Assembly (NCBI RefSeq): GCF_040546585.1
Contig: NZ_JBEPOC010000001.1
Location: 1,736,001-1,800,000 of the forward strand
DNA length: 64,000 bases
Reading direction: 5' to 3'
From: Marmoricola sp. OAE513
GTDB lineage: Bacteria; Actinomycetota; Actinomycetes; Propionibacteriales; Nocardioidaceae
Of this stretch, positions 60,884-64,000 are shown one piece after another. The first letter of the stretch is position 1, and each line of letters starts with the position of its first letter. The notes beneath the pieces were generated by a model. That model was given only the letters and a program-made list of their open reading frames with translations, did not search any database and had not been told where the DNA came from. The translations under genes were made by a program, and so were the position numbers.

Positions 60884-63622
60884 TCAGTCCGTCTCAGCGG
60901 CCCGCAGGTGCGCGGCGAGCTCGGTCCGCGAGCGCACCCCGAGCTTCCGGTAGGTCCGGGTGAGGTGCAGCTCGACGGTCTTCGGCGACAGGAAGAGCAC
61001 CGCGGCGATCTCCTTGTTGGTCATGCCGTCACCGGCCATCCCGGCGACCGTGGCCTCGGTCGCGGTAAGGCCGTCGTCGGGCCGGGCCCCCGCGCCGAGC
61101 CGGCTGAGCTCGGCATCGACCATGGCGACCCACCCGAGAGATCCGAGGCCCAGGAGCAGGTCGCGCGCCTCGGCCAGCGCGTCCTTGGCCGGTGCCTTCT
61201 TCTTGAACCGACGCAGCGCCACCCCGCGCAGGATGAGCGTCCGGGCGTGCTCGACCGGGTAGTAGCCGGTTTTGGTGTGGTACCTGACCGCCTCGTCGAG
61301 GGCCGCGAGCACACCCTCCTCGTCGGAGGCGACCAGCGCTGCAGTGGCGCGGCAGCGGGCTGCGAGCGCGAGGGCGCTGGCGCGGTCGGACTCGCGCGCG
61401 TGGCCTTCGTACAGGTCGAGCTCGGTTCCCAGGTGTTCCCCGACCGCGAGGCGGGCCTCGATCAGCTTGGGCAGGTGGGTCAGTGCCGAGGGGTCGCACA
61501 TCTCCGGGCTGCGGAGCTCCTCGACCCTGTTGAAGTGCGTGAGCGCCGTGGCCGGGTCGCCCGAGGCGAGCGCCGCGTCGCCGGTCAGCCGTCGGCCGAG
61601 GGACTCGATCCGGTCGCCGGCGCCGTTCTCCCCCTCGGCGACCAGCTGCTCACCGATCCGGGCCGCGGTGGTGAAGTCGCCGCGCTGGAAGGCCGCCAGG
61701 CCCTGGTTGTGCCGCGCGAACCGCGCCATATGCGCCTGACCGGTGAGCTCGGCCAGCGCGACGTGCTCGGCCGCGAGGCGCTCACCCTCCGCGATGTTGC
61801 CGGCAGCGAGCTCGAGCGCGGTGGTCCACATCAGCACGCCGGTCTGGTCCCGGTCGTAGCCGTGCTCGGCGTTGACCCGCGACCACTCCTCGATGAGCTC
61901 GCGGGCCCGGTCGAGATCGTCGGCGTACACGCACTGCGCGGCGTAGTAGCCGATCATCCGGTCCTCGGCGGGCGCGCCGGCGTCGGCCTCGAGCTTCTTG
62001 GCGCGCTCCATCGCAGCGTGGTCGAGCCCGCGGCCCAGGCTGAAGTCGATCCCGGCGGCCAGGGCGAGCGCCTTGGAGAGCAGCGACGGGTCGGGGTCGT
62101 CGGTCGCCTCGAGCAGCTCCTGGGCGGTGCGGGCGTCGGCGCGGGCACGGTGCGGCGCGAACTGGTGCGCCTGCGCGAGGTAGATGTACGCCTCCGCGAG
62201 CAGGGCGTCGTCGCCCAGCGCGGTGGCGGTCTCCACCGCGTCGAGGCCGTAGCGCTCGGCCACCTCGTGCGAGATGGTCGAGCAGGCGAGCTCGCACATC
62301 GTCACCTGGGCCGGCCCGCGCACCGCGGCCGGCACCTGCGGCTCGCACAAGCTCTCCAGCAGCGGTCGGGCCTCGGGGTCACCGGCGACGAAGAGCAGGC
62401 GAGCCAGGCGGTACTCCCGGGCCGCGAGCCCCGCGGATCCCTCCGGGGTCGCACGCAGCGCGAGCCTGGCTGCGTCGGTCCCGGCGTGCACGTCGGCCCG
62501 GGCCAGTGCCCGCGCGACAGCATCGTCGAGCTCAGCGGCGACCTCCTCGTCCGGTCCCTCGGCGCCGAGTGCACGGTGGCGGGCCCGGTTCTCCGGACCG
62601 GAGACGACCGTCGCCAGCCGCCGGTGCAGGGCGGAGCGCTCGCTGCCGGTCAGGGCGTCGTACGCCGCCGCGGCGATCAGCGGGTGCGCGAACCGGACCT
62701 GCCCGCGGTCCACGACCAGGACGTCGGCCCGCTCGGCGGCGACCACGTCGGCGTCGGCGAAGCCGAGCTCGGCCAGCACGGCCCGGGTCGGAGCGATGAG
62801 GGCCGAGGCCGCCGTCACCGCGGACAGGCTCTCCGGGGTCAGCTCGGCCAGACGGGCGTCGACGAGCGCGCGCAGCGACGGCGGCACCGGCAGCGTGTCG
62901 AGAGAGTCCGACGTCGCGCCGGCCCACATCCGGGCGAGCTCGACGGCGAAGAACGGGTTGCCGCCGCTGGCCTCGACGGCGCGGGTCAGCACGCTGCGCG
63001 GCAGGTCGTGTCCGCTACGCGCGCGGATCAGCGCGCCGACCTCGTCGTCGTCCAGGGCCTCGACCCGGTGCCGGGCCAGCGCGTCGAGGGCTGCCAGGTC
63101 CCGGGCGGGGGCCGGCAGCTCGGGGGCGAGCGGCGTACGAGCTGTGAGGAGGAACAGGACCCCCTCGGTACGCCGACGCGCGGCCCACCCGAGCGCGTCC
63201 GCGGTGTTGGGGTCGAGCCACTGCAGGTCGTCCACGGCTACGAGCACGGGCGACTCGGCGGCGAGCAGGTCGAGCACCGACGCCAGGGCGACCGCGACGA
63301 TGCCGGGATCCGGGGCGGCGCCGTCCGGCTCGCGCCGGATCAGCGCGGTGAGCAGCGCCTTGGCCTGCGGGCCGGGGATCTTCTCGATGACCTCGTCGGA
63401 CACGTCGGCTAGGAGCTCGATCAGGCCCCCGGGGGTGAGCCGGGAGCCGGCTTCGACCGGGCAGGAGGTGAGCACGCGGAAGCCGGAGGACCTGGCCTCG
63501 GCGACCAGATCGGTCCAGATCCGGGTCTTGCCGATCCCGGGATCGCCCTCGATCAGCAGGCCACCCCCGGCGGCCTGCAAGTCTGCGAGGTGTCCGCTCT
63601 TGTCGCCCGAAATCGCACCCAC
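60884..63622 (-). CDS. LAL-type LuxR regulator (MalT-like ATPase)
   Basis: 912 residues. Walker A EGDPGIGKTRIWTDL (about 25-39), Walker B VLVAVDDLQWLD, AAA/STAND sensor LLTARTPL, then a long TPR-like helical region (250-840), and a LuxR HTH at the C-terminus: LTATEATVAGMAGDGMTNKEIAAVLFLSPKTVELHLTRTYRKLGVRSR. Large ATP-binding LuxR regulators respond to ligands through ATP hydrolysis and activate distant genes. Target unknown. Divergent from the gene at 63752. Confidence 0.92.
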   Translation of the reverse strand: MGAISGDKSGHLADLQAAGGGLLIEGDPGIGKTRIWTDLVAEARSSGFRVLTSCPVEAGSRLTPGGLIELLADVSDEVIEKIPGPQAKALLTALIRREPDGAAPDPGIVAVALASVLDLLAAESPVLVAVDDLQWLDPNTADALGWAARRRTEGVLFLLTARTPLAPELPAPARDLAALDALARHRVEALDDDEVGALIRARSGHDLPRSVLTRAVEASGGNPFFAVELARMWAGATSDSLDTLPVPPSLRALVDARLAELTPESLSAVTAASALIAPTRAVLAELGFADADVVAAERADVLVVDRGQVRFAHPLIAAAAYDALTGSERSALHRRLATVVSGPENRARHRALGAEGPDEEVAAELDDAVARALARADVHAGTDAARLALRATPEGSAGLAAREYRLARLLFVAGDPEARPLLESLCEPQVPAAVRGPAQVTMCELACSTISHEVAERYGLDAVETATALGDDALLAEAYIYLAQAHQFAPHRARADARTAQELLEATDDPDPSLLSKALALAAGIDFSLGRGLDHAAMERAKKLEADAGAPAEDRMIGYYAAQCVYADDLDRARELIEEWSRVNAEHGYDRDQTGVLMWTTALELAAGNIAEGERLAAEHVALAELTGQAHMARFARHNQGLAAFQRGDFTTAARIGEQLVAEGENGAGDRIESLGRRLTGDAALASGDPATALTHFNRVEELRSPEMCDPSALTHLPKLIEARLAVGEHLGTELDLYEGHARESDRASALALAARCRATAALVASDEEGVLAALDEAVRYHTKTGYYPVEHARTLILRGVALRRFKKKAPAKDALAEARDLLLGLGSLGWVAMVDAELSRLGAGARPDDGLTATEATVAGMAGDGMTNKEIAAVLFLSPKTVELHLTRTYRKLGVRSRTELAAHLRAAETD

Positions 63623-63751
63623 AAGGGACCCCTTCTGGTCCGCCCGATCCCCGATGGGGGTGAGTTTAGGGGTTTCCCTGATTGCGGGGACGTGAATCAG
63701 CGACAGGCTTCAACCCGTCGCACTACCGCGGCCAGAGACAAGGAGAACGTG

Positions 63752-64000
63752 ATGGGTCTGTTCAAGCAGATGAAGGACATGAAGAACATGGTCGAGCAGG
63801 CGCCGGGCATGATCGCCCAGGGCCAGCAGCTGGCCGCGCAGGCGCAGGAGATGGCCGTCGCCCAGCAGGCTGCTGCCCAGCAGGCGGCCGCCCAGGCGCA
63901 GGCGGCGAACACCGCCGCGGCCGCGACCGGCGCCGGTGACTTCACGCCGATCAACGGCGTGACCATCGAGCAGTACGCCACCCTGTGCAAGCAGCTCGGT
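63752..64000 (+). CDS. Gln/Ala-rich protein (partial, runs off window)
   Basis: 83 codons seen of an open frame. AAGGAGAACGTG precedes ATG 63752. MGLFKQMKDMKNMVEQAPGM is followed by a Gln/Ala-rich coiled-coil-like stretch (AQEMAVAQQAAAQQAAAQAQ) and the start of a domain (DFTPINGVTIEQYATLCKQL). No signal peptide. The incomplete sequence does not allow a family call. Confidence 0.75.
   Translation, partial: MGLFKQMKDMKNMVEQAPGMIAQGQQLAAQAQEMAVAQQAAAQQAAAQAQAANTAAAATGAGDFTPINGVTIEQYATLCKQLG

Noticed and set aside
60908-63412. 834-codon plus-strand frame opposite the LAL regulator
   Set aside because: Same antisense effect; the minus-strand regulator has Walker and LuxR motifs.
1-64000. tRNA, rRNA, insertion sequence or prophage
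   Set aside because: No cloverleaf, rRNA-like or transposase/integrase sequence was recognised by eye; a tRNA could still have been missed without a covariance search.

Overview
The window is high-GC (roughly 70%), densely coded DNA with GTG starts, many 4-bp stop/start overlaps and mycothiol-type and mycolic-lineage gene families. It most resembles an actinobacterium of the Nocardioides/Propionibacteriales type. This is judged from gene content and codon style only; there is no rRNA in the window and no tRNA was recognised.

Layout. 0-6 kb: end of an unidentified gene, a secreted alkaline phosphatase, then a KdpE/short-KdpD two-component pair divergent from a large APC/KUP-like permease, with a repeat-rich intergenic region that could be the KdpE operator. 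6-16 kb: a secreted protein, a RecQ-type helicase fused to a phosphoribosyltransferase, lipoproteins (three of them tandem relatives), a beta-propeller protein, an M13 metallopeptidase, a quinone oxidoreductase and a FetB-type permease. 16-21 kb: an acetyltransferase, a divergent SDR/TetR pair with a perfect 16-bp palindrome between them, a VanY-like carboxypeptidase, and an ArsR-SRPBCC operon whose promoter overlaps its palindrome. 20.8-23.2 kb: an alkane-oxidation operon, alkB-rubredoxin fusion, [3Fe-4S]-type ferredoxin and TetR. 23-36 kb: nitroreductase, a 1662-residue secreted nuclease/nucleotidase, SDR, MFS exporter, a frame-broken MMPL exporter, a DinB/maleylpyruvate isomerase-like protein and a probable bacterial INSIG homologue.

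36-49 kb is the most unusual part: a DUF11-type surface protein, four ECF-like sigma factors (one fused to a transmembrane segment and extracellular tail, two followed by overlapping single-pass membrane proteins), a secretory lipase, two arrays of a 32-bp repeat facing each other around a YqeY-like gene, a NarL-type two-component system behind an Asp/His/Gly-rich secreted protein, and an FBP zinc-finger protein.

49.5-58.1 kb is a type IV pilus locus read leftward (major pilin, PilT, PilB, PilC, three minor-pilin/PilX-like genes, prepilin peptidase). It is followed upstream by a class E/F-like sortase, a surface protein with a non-canonical sorting signal, and a large LuxR-type ATPase regulator. 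The window ends inside a small Gln/Ala-rich protein.

Five genes between 34 and 56 kb (MMPL, two sigma-associated membrane proteins, the PilX-like protein, PilB) are each split by one single-base indel, mostly in short G or C runs. The simplest reading is sequence or assembly error, so those genes are described as whole genes. Coordinates of short sites read by eye may be off by one or two bases.
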